Assembly: GCA_031291475.1 (NCBI GenBank)
Contig: JARLIY010000096.1
Coordinates: 1-64,000, forward strand
DNA length: 64,000 nucleotides
From: Xanthobacteraceae bacterium
Lineage (GTDB): Bacteria; Pseudomonadota; Alphaproteobacteria; Rhizobiales; Xanthobacteraceae
Direction: 5' to 3'
The notes beneath the pieces are model-generated. The model worked only from the letters and a program-made list of their open reading frames with translations. It was not told where the DNA came from and did not search any database. The translations under genes and the position numbers were made by a program. The stretch's first letter is position 1. The number at the start of each line of letters is the position of its first letter. Shown here in pieces: positions 16,997 through 26,429 of this stretch.

Positions 16997-17383
16997 ATGA
17001 AAATACGAAGAGTCGGCCGGCGAGCGACGATGATCGTTTACACGTTGCTGACAGCCTCGGCGTGGATCGTCGAAGCCTCGGCCGCGCCGCAACAGCTCAA
17101 TTGCATTTTGACCGACACGGAGGCCCAACCTGGATCCGAAAATCGACCGATCATCGTCGTATTCGATGAAGACGCGAAGACCCTGACAGCCAAAGACGGC
17201 GATCACACTTACAGCTTCAGCAACATTTCAATCAGCAACGTGTCGATAAACGGCTTGGACGATACCGTCAGCCTCGGCATCGACCGATCCTCCTTCGGCA
17301 TCGTGTGGCAGCAATACGGGGCGGACAAGCTGACAACCGAATTTGGGCATTGCCCACCGGCGCCAGCGCCAAAACCAAAATAG
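16997..17383 (+). CDS. Exported hypothetical protein
   Basis: A 128-residue protein with a basic N-terminus and hydrophobic stretch ending in Ala-Ser-Ala near residue 29, a plausible Sec signal. The mature part has two cysteines (near 36 and 120) that could form a disulfide, beta-strand-like alternation, and a Pro-rich end (PAPAPKPK). Such small secreted proteins often bind cell wall or ligand, but nothing identifies this one. It is followed 17 bases on by the convergent macB gene. Confidence 0.65.
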   Translation: MKIRRVGRRATMIVYTLLTASAWIVEASAAPQQLNCILTDTEAQPGSENRPIIVVFDEDAKTLTAKDGDHTYSFSNISISNVSINGLDDTVSLGIDRSSFGIVWQQYGADKLTTEFGHCPPAPAPKPK

Positions 17384-17400
17384 CCGAGGATGACCAAATA

Positions 17401-19551
17401 TCACTCGTAGCGCAGTGCGTCGATCGGATTGAGGCTTGCTGCCTTGCGCGCCGGGTAAAATCCGAAGAACACGCCGACCGCGGCGGAGAACAGGAAGCCG
17501 CCGATGACGGCCTTCAGCGACACCGGCGCTGCCCAGTTGAACAAAAGCGGAATCGCTGCGGACAACGCAACGCCTGTGACAATGCCGGCGAGCCCGCCGC
17601 TGACGCTGAGAAAGATGGCCTCTGCAAGAAACTGCAGCAATACATGCAGCCGGCGCGCGCCGATCGCCATCCGCAATCCGATCTCGCGCGTGCGTTCGGT
17701 CACCGATACGAGCAGGATGTTCATGATGCCAATTCCACCGACGAGGAGCGAAATCGATGCCACAGCGGCAAGCAGGAGCGCCATGATACGGCTAGAGCTT
17801 TCCGCGGTTTCGGCGAACTGGCTCAAATTGCGCACGTCGAAGTCGTTGATCGCGCCGGGCTTGATGCGATGGCGGCGAATGAGCGTGTCGCTCGCCTGGC
17901 GGATGGCGGTCGGCACCAGAGGCTGACTCACCGCCTGCACGTAGATCTGATTGGCATAGCCGGTGAGCCGGGCCTGCAGATTGTATGGATTGGGCGGCGG
18001 CAGATAGGGCCAATTGAGCGGTGTTTGCACTTGCGTCGGTGCGGCGACGCCGAGCACTTTGCGTTCGGCGGTCGTGAACGGCATCATCACGAGATCGTCC
18101 TGATCCGTGCCGAAAGGCGATTGGCCCTTGGCGACCAGCAGCCCGATCACCTGGAGCGGCACGCTTTTGACCTGGATGAAGGCGCCAACCGGGTTCTCGC
18201 CGGGACCGAAGAGTTGGTGATACACGGTCTGACCGATGACGACGACGAGGTCGGCGTTGTTGTTGTCCTCGGTCGTGATGTTGCGCCTGGCGGCGATCCG
18301 CCAGTTCGTGATCGACGGATATACTGTGCTCACGCCTTGGATATTTGTCGTCCAGTTTTGGCTGGCATATTGCACTTGGCCCTGCTGGCGGATCAGGTAA
18401 CCGACTTGCGCGACCGCGGGATTCTCGCGGTGAATCGCGCGTGCATCCGCGACTGTCAGCGTAGAAGCGCTGCCGAAACCGGCGCGGATGCCGCCCGTGG
18501 TCGCTGCACCGGGCAGGATGACGACAACGTTCGTGCCGAGATTCTCGATCTGTTTGCGAACCGCCTCGCTGGCGCCGTCGCCCACGGCGACCATTACGAT
18601 GAGGGCGGCAACGCCGATGAACACCCCGAGCATGGTGAGCGCCGAACGCATTTTGTTCCGCCCGATCGCCTGAGCCGCGGCCGTGAGGATCATGAGCGCG
18701 AAGGCCAGAAAGCCAGCGTTTGCAAGCGTGGAGGCGCGTGGCGCGGTCGGATGAAAGAAGGCCGAGCGTTCGATCTCGGCGGCGGCTGCCAGCGCTGTCG
18801 GCGTTGTCGGAGTTGCCGATTTGGCCACCCGTTCGGAGACGATGACGCCGTCGCGCATGGTTACGATGCGGTTGGCATAGGCGGCGATGTCGGCCTCGTG
18901 GGTCACGAGGACGATGGTGACTCCTTGTTCGCGATTGAGCGAGCAGAGCGTATCCATGATCTCGTGCGAGGTTTTCGTATCGAGATTGCCGGTCGGCTCA
19001 TCGGCGAGAAGCAGGCTCGGCGCATTGATCAACGCACGCGCAATGGCGACGCGCTGCTGCTGGCCGCCGGAGAGCTGGCCGGGCGTATTGCGCTCGCGCT
19101 CACCCAGGCCGAGAAGGTGCAGCGCCGCACGCGCCCGTTCGATGCGCACGAAGCGGCGCTTCGGCCCTGACGCAGAGTAATAGAGCGGCAGGCCGACATT
19201 CTCGATGGCGCTGGTGCGGGCCAAGAGATTAAAGCTCTGGAAGACGAAGCCAAGACGCTCGCTGCGGATGCGAGCAAGCTCCGGCTCGTGCAACGCGGCG
19301 ACGTCGACGCCCTCCAGGAAATAATGACCGCTGGTCGGCAAGTCGAGGCAACCAAGAATATTCATGAGCGTCGACTTGCCCGAGCCCGACGAACCCATGA
19401 TGGCGACAAACTCCCCGGACTGGACGGTCAGGCCGACGCCGCGGAGCGCTTCGACCGTGACATCGCCGACGAGAAACGAGCGGGTCACATTCTCGACTTT
19501 GATGACCGGGTGCGTCGCTTCAGAGCCCTCGCGCGCCATTGGGGGCACCAT
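17401..19551 (-). CDS. macB: MacB-type ABC transporter (ATPase fused to permease)
   Basis: Tripartite efflux: the ATPase domain comes first and the permease after it. Residues about 15-240 hold Walker A GSSGSGKST, the signature LSGGQQQRVAIARAL and Walker B LLADEPTGNLD. Then come four membrane helices (one near 280, three in the C-terminal 150 residues) around a large periplasmic domain, the MacB/FtsX layout. The start is between ATG 19551 and ATG 19539; the earlier one lies just before the macA stop and was used. It follows macA on the same strand. Substrates of MacAB include macrolides and peptides; here none can be named, and no TolC gene is adjacent. Confidence 0.92.
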   Translation of the reverse strand: MVPPMAREGSEATHPVIKVENVTRSFLVGDVTVEALRGVGLTVQSGEFVAIMGSSGSGKSTLMNILGCLDLPTSGHYFLEGVDVAALHEPELARIRSERLGFVFQSFNLLARTSAIENVGLPLYYSASGPKRRFVRIERARAALHLLGLGERERNTPGQLSGGQQQRVAIARALINAPSLLLADEPTGNLDTKTSHEIMDTLCSLNREQGVTIVLVTHEADIAAYANRIVTMRDGVIVSERVAKSATPTTPTALAAAAEIERSAFFHPTAPRASTLANAGFLAFALMILTAAAQAIGRNKMRSALTMLGVFIGVAALIVMVAVGDGASEAVRKQIENLGTNVVVILPGAATTGGIRAGFGSASTLTVADARAIHRENPAVAQVGYLIRQQGQVQYASQNWTTNIQGVSTVYPSITNWRIAARRNITTEDNNNADLVVVIGQTVYHQLFGPGENPVGAFIQVKSVPLQVIGLLVAKGQSPFGTDQDDLVMMPFTTAERKVLGVAAPTQVQTPLNWPYLPPPNPYNLQARLTGYANQIYVQAVSQPLVPTAIRQASDTLIRRHRIKPGAINDFDVRNLSQFAETAESSSRIMALLLAAVASISLLVGGIGIMNILLVSVTERTREIGLRMAIGARRLHVLLQFLAEAIFLSVSGGLAGIVTGVALSAAIPLLFNWAAPVSLKAVIGGFLFSAAVGVFFGFYPARKAASLNPIDALRYE

Positions 19552-19552
19552 C

Positions 19553-20773
19553 TTACAGCCGCGGCGGCGGCAGACCGGACTGGCCGCTCGCGTGGCCGCT
19601 ACTTTCGGCGCTAATGACCTGATCGCCCGCCTGGAGATCACCCTTGACGATCTCTGTGAAGTTATCGTCGCTGAGACCGGTCACGACGGTGACCGCAACG
19701 GGCTGACCGTCGCGGAGCACCCAGACTTGTAGTTGTTTGTTCGTCGGCGTGCGCGCGCCGCCAGCTCCAGTCGCCGAAAGGCCGCCCGGCACATAGCGCA
19801 GCGCCTGGTTCGGTACGCGCAGCACGTCGTTTCTTTGATCGATGATGATCTGGGTGGATGCGGTCATGCCCGGCACCAGCGCCAGATCGCCGTTATCGAC
19901 GCCAACCACGACATCGTAGGTCACGACGTTCTGCACCGTCTGCGGCGACTGCCGGACCTGGGTCACCGCGCCGTGAAAGACCCGCTGAGGAAAGGCATCG
20001 ACGGTAAAAGTGGTCTCGGCGCCTTCCTTGACCCCGCCCATATCGCCTTCGCTCGTATTCGTATCCACTTCCATCTGCTTGAGGTCTGTGGCGATGAGAA
20101 ACAGCGTCGGCGTCTGGAAGCTTGAGGCGACCGTTTGCCCGCCGGTCACGCTGCGTGAGACAACGGTGCCGTTCACCGGAGATATGATGTTGGTATAGTC
20201 GAGATTGAGCTTGGCACCTTCCACAAGCGCCTGGTCGAGCTTGACGGTTCCTTCGTCCTGGTGAACGATGTAAGCTTGGTCCTCGGCTTGTTGGCGCGCG
20301 ATCGAGTTCTCCTCCGCCAATTTTTGATAGCGCGCGAGATCGATGCGGGCCTCGTCGAGTATCGCCTGATCGCGCAGCAGCTGGCCGCTATATTGGTCGA
20401 ACGTCGCCTGATAGGGGCGCGGATCGATCTTGGCGCAGACTTGGCCGGCTCTCACCTGAGTGTTGTAGTCGCAGTAGATGTTCTGAATGACGCCGGAGTC
20501 ATAAGCCCCGACGATGATCGTGAGCACCGGATTGACGGTTCCCGTTGCGGTTACAGCGCGGGTAACTGCGCCGCGCGCGATCGGCGCGGTGACGTACTGC
20601 ACGGACGCGGTCCGATGCATGGCCCACCAGGCCACGCCGACGATGGCGACAAGAGCAAGCAAAGCCACGACAACCCACCGACTGCGGACATCAATCCTAT
20701 GCCAAGCAGTCTTCGCGGCCGAAAGTGGGGGTGAAACCTGCAACACGGGACTCGTTTCCGAAGTTTCGTTCAA
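19553..20773 (-). CDS. macA: MacA-type periplasmic adaptor (membrane fusion protein)
   Basis: A 406-residue adaptor with one N-terminal membrane helix (about residues 32-53), a split biotinyl-lipoyl domain (first half near GTVNPVLTIIVGAYDSGVIQ; second half INPI-like ISPVNGTVVSR), a helical hairpin between (DQYSGQLLRDQAILDEARIDLARYQ), and a beta-barrel and membrane-proximal domain at the C-terminus. This is the RND/MacA adaptor order. It is two bases from the macB gene, with which it forms an operon. It would link MacB to an outer-membrane channel encoded elsewhere. Confidence 0.92.
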   Translation of the reverse strand: MNETSETSPVLQVSPPLSAAKTAWHRIDVRSRWVVVALLALVAIVGVAWWAMHRTASVQYVTAPIARGAVTRAVTATGTVNPVLTIIVGAYDSGVIQNIYCDYNTQVRAGQVCAKIDPRPYQATFDQYSGQLLRDQAILDEARIDLARYQKLAEENSIARQQAEDQAYIVHQDEGTVKLDQALVEGAKLNLDYTNIISPVNGTVVSRSVTGGQTVASSFQTPTLFLIATDLKQMEVDTNTSEGDMGGVKEGAETTFTVDAFPQRVFHGAVTQVRQSPQTVQNVVTYDVVVGVDNGDLALVPGMTASTQIIIDQRNDVLRVPNQALRYVPGGLSATGAGGARTPTNKQLQVWVLRDGQPVAVTVVTGLSDDNFTEIVKGDLQAGDQVISAESSGHASGQSGLPPPRL

Positions 20774-20911
20774 TTTCCGAATGCCGCAGAGCGCGCCAGG
20801 CCGCCTTGATGTAGCTCAATGCCGCCCGCGCGCCGCGTCGGCGTCAATGCGGCGACCTACCAACCTCGGTCTGACGCCAAGTAATTGTTTGCGCGTTGCA
20901 GATGGGTGTGT

Positions 20912-21185
20912 GTGCCCTATCCGCTGCTGTGGGCCTATTTTGCAGTCTTCGCCGAATCCGCGGGCGCGATCTGCCTTGCGGTCGGACCTTTTCACCCGCT
21001 TGGCGGCGCTGACCATCTGGATCGAAATGGGCGTCATCATCGTCTTTTTCCAATGGCAATTCGGCTACTTCTGGACCGCCAAGGGTTATGAATACGCTTT
21101 GTTGTGGTGGCTGATCTGCCTCGCGATCTTCTTCCGCGGGGGCGGCCGGTATGCGGTCGACCGGCTGATCGGCAAGGAGTTCTGA
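20912..21185 (+). pseudogene. Fragment of a DoxX-family membrane protein, frameshifted
   Basis: Two reading frames together give the C-terminal two-thirds of a DoxX protein. The first (from 20912) reads VPYPLLWAYFAVFAESAGAICLAVG; at about 20987 it must shift by one base to continue FTRLAALTIWIEMGVII, FGYFWTAKGYEYALLWW and the usual ending RYAVDRLIGKEF at the stop 21183-21185. One extra base near the shared GTCGGACCTT explains the break. The N-terminal helix and its start codon are absent, so this is a decayed remnant and not only a sequence error. Confidence 0.7.
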
Positions 21186-21206
21186 GCGTTTTCCCGCGGG
21201 CTTTTT

Positions 21207-21282
21207 TCAATTCGATCCATCCAGCAGCCGCCGAGCGATGACGTGCGCCTGGATTTCGGCGGCGCCCTCGAAAATGCTGAGC
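21207..21282 (-). pseudogene. 3'-end remnant of a second acyl-CoA dehydrogenase
   Basis: About 76 bases are roughly 90% identical to the last 75 bases of the acyl-CoA dehydrogenase gene at 23354-25030. Minus-strand translation gives LSIFEGAAEIQAHVIARRLL ending in DGSN and a stop (TGA, 21209-21207). Most differences are synonymous, as if the copy had once been under selection. It ends where a palindromic repeat begins. Confidence 0.75.
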
Positions 21283-21284
21283 AA

Positions 21285-21375
21285 GTAGCCCGGATTGAGC
21301 GTTAGCGAAATCCGGGAGCGGTGCTTGAGCCGGGTCAATCGTTCCCGGGTTTTCGCTGCGCTCAACCCGGGATAC
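21285..21375. repeat. Interspersed palindromic repeat (GTAGCCCGGAT family)
   Basis: Begins GTAGCCCGGATTGAGCG at 21285 and ends with an imperfect complement CTCAACCCGGGATAC at 21361-21375; a second inner arm pair surrounds ATCCGGGA. It is related to the copy at 8120-8202 and directly joins the truncated acyl-CoA dehydrogenase fragment. Confidence 0.7.
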
Positions 21376-21459
21376 ATGCTGCGATAGACACCCCGGCTAG
21401 TAATCCATAAAGTCCCATTAAGTCGTATCGGATCGCGGCTTTCCCGAGGAGCAGTCTAC

Positions 21460-23196
21460 GTGGCCGAACAGCGCCTTCAAAGGCGGCTTGCAGCAATCCT
21501 GTCAGCCGATGTGGTTGGCTACTCGCGCCTCATGGGGATCGACGAAGTCGGCACACTGGCGCGATTAAAGGCATTGCGGCGTGACGTTATCGATCCGAAC
21601 ATCGCCGGACATTCGGGCCGGATTGTTAAACTAATGGGCGACGGCGTGCTGGTCGAGTTCGGCAGCGCCGTCGATGCGGTTGCCTGTGCGACCGAGATCC
21701 AGAAACACGTTCCGGAGCACGACGCCGCCGGTGCCGGAACTGATCCGATCCGGTTCCGCGTCGGCATCAATGTCGGCGACATCATCATCGATGGTGACGA
21801 TATCCTTGGCGACGGCGTTAACATCGCGGCTCGGATCGAAGGCGTTGCTGCGCCCGGTGGCATCTCGCTTTCCGAGGACGCATGGCGGCAAGTGCAGGGC
21901 AAGGTGGCGGCCAAATTCGTCGATGACGGCGAGCACAGCCTGAAGAACATTGCCGGGCGCGTGCGCGTCTATCGCGTCGAACTCGGTGGAGAAGGCACGG
22001 CGCAGCCAGCCGCGTCCGCGCCGGTTCTACCGGACAAGCCCTCGATCGCTGTGCTGCCGTTTGCGAACATGAGTGGCGATCCCGAGCAGGAGTTCTTCGC
22101 CGATGGGATCGCCGAGGATATCATCACGGCACTGTCCCGCTACTCTTCGCTTTTCGTGATTGCTCGAAATTCGTCCTTTTCCTTCAAGGGCCGTGCGGTT
22201 GATGTGAAACAGGTCGGGCGTGAACTCGGCGTCCGTTACGTGCTCGAAGGCAGCCTCCGCAAATCCGGCAACCGCATCCGTGTGACCGCACAGCTTGTGG
22301 AGGCCGAGACTGGCAATCATGTCTGGGCCGAGCGCTACGACCGTGATCTCGCAGACTTTTTTACCGTACAGGATGAAATCACTCAGGCTACGACCATCGC
22401 CATCGCCCCGGCCATCGCTGACGCCGAGCAACAGCGGGCGATGCGCAAGCCGCCGGCAAGCCTTGATGCATGGGGTGCCTATCAACGCGGCATGTGGCAT
22501 CTCAGCAAGGCAAGCGCCGAGGACAACGCCCTCGCCGAGAAGTTCTTTCAACGGGCCACCGAGCTCGATCCGATGTTTGTGGGCGGATATGTTGGGCTTG
22601 CCACCGTTCTCAGCCGGGCGAAAGGGACACAAAGTAAGGAAGAAGCGCTAGCAATGCGCGCAGTCGCGCTCGATGGCGGTAACGCAGAAGCGCATTCCCG
22701 CCTGGCTCTTGCGCTCGTCGCACGCGGCGACCATCAGGGCGCACGTGCTCAAGCCGAGCGGGCGCTGGCAATATGTCCGAATTTGGCTGCTGCATACGGA
22801 GCGCCCGGCGTCGCTTTGGCCTATTCCGGGCAACCAACAAAAGGACTTGCGGCGCTCGAAACATGCATTCGGCTCGACCCACGAGACCCCTCGCTGATGA
22901 ACCGCTTGAACCAGATCGCATTGGCCCATTATTTCTGCCGCGACTACGAGGCCACCATAGAAGCGGCAAAACAGGCGATCCGATCATTTCCTGACTTTCC
23001 GTCACCCTACCGCTGGCTCGCCGCCGCCCTCGGCGAACTTGGTCGGACTGCAGAGGCGAAGGCGGCGTTAGAAAAAGCCATCGCGGTTTCGCCCGACTCC
23101 TTCGACTTTCAGGTCCGCGAACGCCCGGCCTGGTTTCGGCCGGAGGAGCACGCCCACATGCTCGACGGTCTCAGAAAAGCCGGTTGGGAGAGCTGA
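21460..23196 (+). CDS. Class III adenylate/guanylate cyclase with TolB-like and TPR domains
   Basis: A 578-residue signalling enzyme. Residues about 8-175 are a class III cyclase domain with the two metal-binding aspartates, Asp17 in SADVVGYS and Asp61 in MGDGVLVEF. Residues about 190-300 are a TolB/FlgO-like domain (DKPSIAVLPFANMSGDPEQE, then YVLEGSLRKSGNRIRV). The rest is TPR repeats, probably a sensing or protein-binding module. No transmembrane helix is seen. GTG 21460 follows a GAGGAG site. The family is expanded in Bradyrhizobium. It would make cAMP (or cGMP), which could be sensed by the cyclic-nucleotide-binding protein at 51735. It sits between an acyl-CoA dehydrogenase remnant and the intact gene. 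Confidence 0.9.
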   Translation: MAEQRLQRRLAAILSADVVGYSRLMGIDEVGTLARLKALRRDVIDPNIAGHSGRIVKLMGDGVLVEFGSAVDAVACATEIQKHVPEHDAAGAGTDPIRFRVGINVGDIIIDGDDILGDGVNIAARIEGVAAPGGISLSEDAWRQVQGKVAAKFVDDGEHSLKNIAGRVRVYRVELGGEGTAQPAASAPVLPDKPSIAVLPFANMSGDPEQEFFADGIAEDIITALSRYSSLFVIARNSSFSFKGRAVDVKQVGRELGVRYVLEGSLRKSGNRIRVTAQLVEAETGNHVWAERYDRDLADFFTVQDEITQATTIAIAPAIADAEQQRAMRKPPASLDAWGAYQRGMWHLSKASAEDNALAEKFFQRATELDPMFVGGYVGLATVLSRAKGTQSKEEALAMRAVALDGGNAEAHSRLALALVARGDHQGARAQAERALAICPNLAAAYGAPGVALAYSGQPTKGLAALETCIRLDPRDPSLMNRLNQIALAHYFCRDYEATIEAAKQAIRSFPDFPSPYRWLAAALGELGRTAEAKAALEKAIAVSPDSFDFQVRERPAWFRPEEHAHMLDGLRKAGWES

Positions 23197-23255
23197 CGAG
23201 GTGATTAAAATGGGTGCGCTGCTCGCTGCGGCGCATGAGTCCGTTGTTTGCCCTT

Positions 23256-23308
23256 AGCAGACATCGGGACGGCACCGAAGGAAGTCCGCTTTCGGGGGCA
23301 AAGCGGAC
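23256..23308. repeat. Short intergenic repeat with hairpin
   Basis: Arms GTCCGCTTT (23284-23292) and AAAGCGGAC (23300-23308) are complementary around a seven-base loop. The sequence GCAGACATCGGGACGGCACC upstream (from about 23256) is of a type I associate with rhizobial intergenic repeats. It lies between the cyclase and the convergent acyl-CoA dehydrogenase. Confidence 0.5.
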
Positions 23309-23353
23309 GCGGGCAACTGCCGCTCGTCGACCTCAAATTTATGAGTACGCGCC

Positions 23354-25030
23354 CTAATTCGATCCGTCCAGCAAACGCCGCGCGATGACATGCGCCTGGA
23401 TTTCGGCGGCGCCCTCGAAAATGTTGAGGATGCGGGCGTCGCAGAGAATGCGCGAAACGGGAAACTCCACCGCAAAACCGTTGCCGCCATGGACCTGCAC
23501 GGCATTGTCGGCGGCGGCCCAGGCGACGCGGGCCGCCAGGAGCTTGGCCATGCCGGCCTCGAGATCGCAGCGGCGCCCGGAATCCTTCTGCCGCGCGGCG
23601 TAATAGGTGAGCTGCCGCGCGATCAGGATTTCCGCGGCCATCATCGCGAGCTTGTCGGCAACGCGCGGGAAATTGGCGATCGGCACGCCGAATTGCACGC
23701 GCGTGGTGGAATAGCCGAGCGCCTGCTCCAGCGCCGATTGCGCCACGCCGACGGCGCGCGCCGCCGTCTGGATGCGCGCCGATTCGAACGTGGCCATGAG
23801 TTGCTTGAAGCCCAAGCCCTCGACGCCGCCCAACAAATTTTCCGCTTTCACGGTGAAGCCATCGAAGGCGATCTCGTATTCCTTCATGCCGCGATAGCCG
23901 AGCACCTCGATCTCGGTGCCCGACATGCCGGCGGCCGGAAACGGATCGGCATCGCTGCCGCGCGGCTTTTCCGCAAGCAGCATGGAAAGCCCGCGATAGC
24001 CTTTCTCGTTGGGATTGGTGCGAACGAGCAACGTCATCAGATCGGCGCGCACCGGATGGGTGATCCAGGTCTTGTTGCCGTAGACTTTGTATTTGTCGCC
24101 CTCGCGCACCGCGCGCGTCTTCAGCGAGGCGAGGTCGGAGCCGGTGTTGGGCTCGGTGAACACCGCCGTCGGCAGCACCTCGCCGGAGGCGATCTTCGGC
24201 AGCCATTTGCGTTTCTGCTCCTCGGTGCCGCTGCCGAGAATGAGCTCGGCGGCGATCTCGGAACGGGTGCCGAGCGAGCCGACGCCGATATAGCCGCGCG
24301 ACAGCTCCTCGGAGACGACGCACATCGATTCCTTGCCGAGCCCCATGCCGCCGTAATCCTCGGGGATGGTGAGCGAGAACACGCCGAGCTCGGACATCTG
24401 GCCGATGACATCGAGCGGAATGTATTCGTTGCGCAGATGCCATTGTTGCGCATGCGGCACGACCTGGCCTTCGGCGAATTTGCGCATCTCCTCGCGGATC
24501 GAATCGAGCGTGTCTTCGAGGCCGGTGGCGCCGATGGTGGCTTCCCGCTGCTCGCGCATCAATTCGGCGAGCCGGGCGCGGCGGCCTGCGGTGTTGCCGT
24601 AGACGATCAGATGCTCGACCGCCGGATTGATGCGCGCTGCGACCATCGCCGCGGTCACGCCGAGATCGCCGAGGCGGACGATCTCGCCCTGGCTCATCGG
24701 AATGCCGCCGACGATCTGCGCCAGATATTCGCCGGCGCCGATGCGCACCAGCAATTCCTCGATCTCGCCGAAAGTGTCGGCGGCGGTGAGCCGCTGCGTA
24801 TAGGCGACAAGCTGGCGGATCGCCTCGACATAGGTGGCGAACCAGGCAAGGCCGTGGGTGGCGCGCTGTTCGCGATCGACCAGGCGCGGGTTGGCGCGGC
24901 CGTCGCGCACCACCTTTTCGGCGACGGCGCGGCGCGCATCCGCGAACAGGGCGTCGGCGGCATCAACCGCCTGGCTCAGCGTCGCAAGCAATTCGTTGTC
25001 GGCGGGCATGGTGGATGCGGCAAGCGACAT
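23354..25030 (-). CDS. Acyl-CoA dehydrogenase family flavoprotein
   Basis: A 558-residue FAD enzyme, longer than the usual 380-residue type because of a helical N-terminal extension of about 160 residues. The core has the FAD-binding segments FSLTIPEDYGGMGLG and TAVFTEPNTGSDLAS, WITHPVRADL, and the C-terminal domain with LAARVAWAAADNAVQVHGGNGFA and ILNIFEGAAEIQ. The catalytic Glu of canonical short-chain enzymes (in the FEGA position) is present. This larger type is often annotated as acyl-CoA dehydrogenase of short or medium-chain range. It would donate electrons to ETF. It stands alone, convergent to the cyclase gene. Confidence 0.9.
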   Translation of the reverse strand: MSLAASTMPADNELLATLSQAVDAADALFADARRAVAEKVVRDGRANPRLVDREQRATHGLAWFATYVEAIRQLVAYTQRLTAADTFGEIEELLVRIGAGEYLAQIVGGIPMSQGEIVRLGDLGVTAAMVAARINPAVEHLIVYGNTAGRRARLAELMREQREATIGATGLEDTLDSIREEMRKFAEGQVVPHAQQWHLRNEYIPLDVIGQMSELGVFSLTIPEDYGGMGLGKESMCVVSEELSRGYIGVGSLGTRSEIAAELILGSGTEEQKRKWLPKIASGEVLPTAVFTEPNTGSDLASLKTRAVREGDKYKVYGNKTWITHPVRADLMTLLVRTNPNEKGYRGLSMLLAEKPRGSDADPFPAAGMSGTEIEVLGYRGMKEYEIAFDGFTVKAENLLGGVEGLGFKQLMATFESARIQTAARAVGVAQSALEQALGYSTTRVQFGVPIANFPRVADKLAMMAAEILIARQLTYYAARQKDSGRRCDLEAGMAKLLAARVAWAAADNAVQVHGGNGFAVEFPVSRILCDARILNIFEGAAEIQAHVIARRLLDGSN

Positions 25031-25257
25031 GGTTGGGCCTCCGAAGACCTCGTTCCGACGACCCCGGCGTGACGGCCAACCTTACGCGTGCAGTGCACAA
25101 AAGCCAATTCGCCCGCTTCACCCGTTCCAGGGACGCAAGCCTCGCTTCTTCCGCCGCGCCAGCGGCCGAGGCCGACGCTATACGTTGACAGGCCCCGCTT
25201 CCCTACCTTTGTGTTGCGGCGCCTTGGGCCTTCACCAGGCCGAGACGGAGGAATTCG

Positions 25258-26391
25258 TTGTCCCACGACATGATCGCCCACCGGGATCGGCATGCGGCCA
25301 ATCCGATTTTCAACACTCGCAAATTCAAGCTCGGCACCTTCCAGACCAATCTCGACTATGGTTGCCTGATGTCGGACGTCGAGGGCCGGCTGAAAATCAC
25401 TTGGCCGAATACGGTGGCGCTGGCCAAACTCGCCGACGCGATGGAGTTCGAAGCGATCGTGCCGGTGGCGCGCTGGCGCGGCTTCGGCGGCAAGCTCAAT
25501 CCGGCCGGGCCCGGTTTCGAGACCTATACCTGGGCGGCGGGCATCGCCGCCTCGACCTCGAAATCGGCGGTCGTCGCCACCTCGCATTGCTCGATCATTC
25601 ATCCGATCATCGCCGCCAAGCAATGCACCGTCATCGATCACATTGCCAACGGCCGCTTCATGCTCAACATTGTCACCGGCTGGAACAAGCCGGAAATCGA
25701 CATGTTCGGCGTCGAGATGCTGCCGCACGACGAGCGCTACGACATGGCGGTGGAATGGCTCGACATCATCAAGCGGCTGTGGACCGAAGACGAGGAGTTC
25801 GATCACGAAGGCAAATACTACAAGATCGTGAACGGCTATTTGCAGCCGAAGCCGATCCAGCAGCCGTTTCCGGCGATCATGAATGCCGGCGGCTCCGAGC
25901 GCGGCCGCCATTTCGCCGCCAAATATTGCGATCTGGTCTTCATCCCGCTCGGTCAACCGGATTTTGAGCGCAACAAGGCGCAGATCGAAGCGTATCGGAA
26001 GCTGGCGCGCGAGGAATACGGCCGCGAGGTTTCAGTCTGGACCTCGGCCAACGTCATTCAGGCAGAGACGGAAGAAGAAGCGCGGCGCTTTTTCGATTAC
26101 ATCGTCCACGACAAGGGCGACTGGGACGCGGTGACATTCGCTCTGGATACGATCGGCCTCAACGCCAAGACATTTGCACCCGAGGCGCTGAAGCATCTCA
26201 AGGAACTCTTTATCGCCGGCTGGGGCGCCTATCCGCTGATCGGCACCAAGGAGCAGATCGTGGATGGCTTCAAGACGCTGTCGGCTTTGGGGCTCGATGG
26301 CGCTCTGTTGGCCTGGCCGCGCTTTGAGGAGGGGATGCGCGAGTTCCGGAACACCACCTATCCGCTCCTCGTCCAGGCGGGATTGCGCTGA
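25258..26391 (+). CDS. LLM-class flavin-dependent monooxygenase (RutA/SsuD-like)
   Basis: A 377-residue bacterial luciferase-like enzyme using FMN from a partner reductase. Diagnostic segments are MEFEAIVPVARWRGFGG, ATSHCSIIHPIIAAKQC, the glycine turn NIVTGWNKPE and the C-terminal GTKEQIVDGFKTL. RutA (pyrimidine ring opening) and SsuD (sulfonate desulfonation) are the nearest types I recognise, but no partner genes are adjacent. The TTG start at 25258 is chosen because GGAGG lies six bases upstream; ATG 25270 is the alternative. Confidence 0.88.
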   Translation: MSHDMIAHRDRHAANPIFNTRKFKLGTFQTNLDYGCLMSDVEGRLKITWPNTVALAKLADAMEFEAIVPVARWRGFGGKLNPAGPGFETYTWAAGIAASTSKSAVVATSHCSIIHPIIAAKQCTVIDHIANGRFMLNIVTGWNKPEIDMFGVEMLPHDERYDMAVEWLDIIKRLWTEDEEFDHEGKYYKIVNGYLQPKPIQQPFPAIMNAGGSERGRHFAAKYCDLVFIPLGQPDFERNKAQIEAYRKLAREEYGREVSVWTSANVIQAETEEEARRFFDYIVHDKGDWDAVTFALDTIGLNAKTFAPEALKHLKELFIAGWGAYPLIGTKEQIVDGFKTLSALGLDGALLAWPRFEEGMREFRNTTYPLLVQAGLR

Positions 26392-26429
26392 TACATTGCC
26401 GCGGAATTTTGCCGTAGAGGCCGCCTGGC

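Noticed and set aside
17305..19170. A 621-codon frame on the plus strand opposite macB
   Set aside because: Shadow of macB; His/Arg/Asp-rich, no start signal and no recognisable domain.
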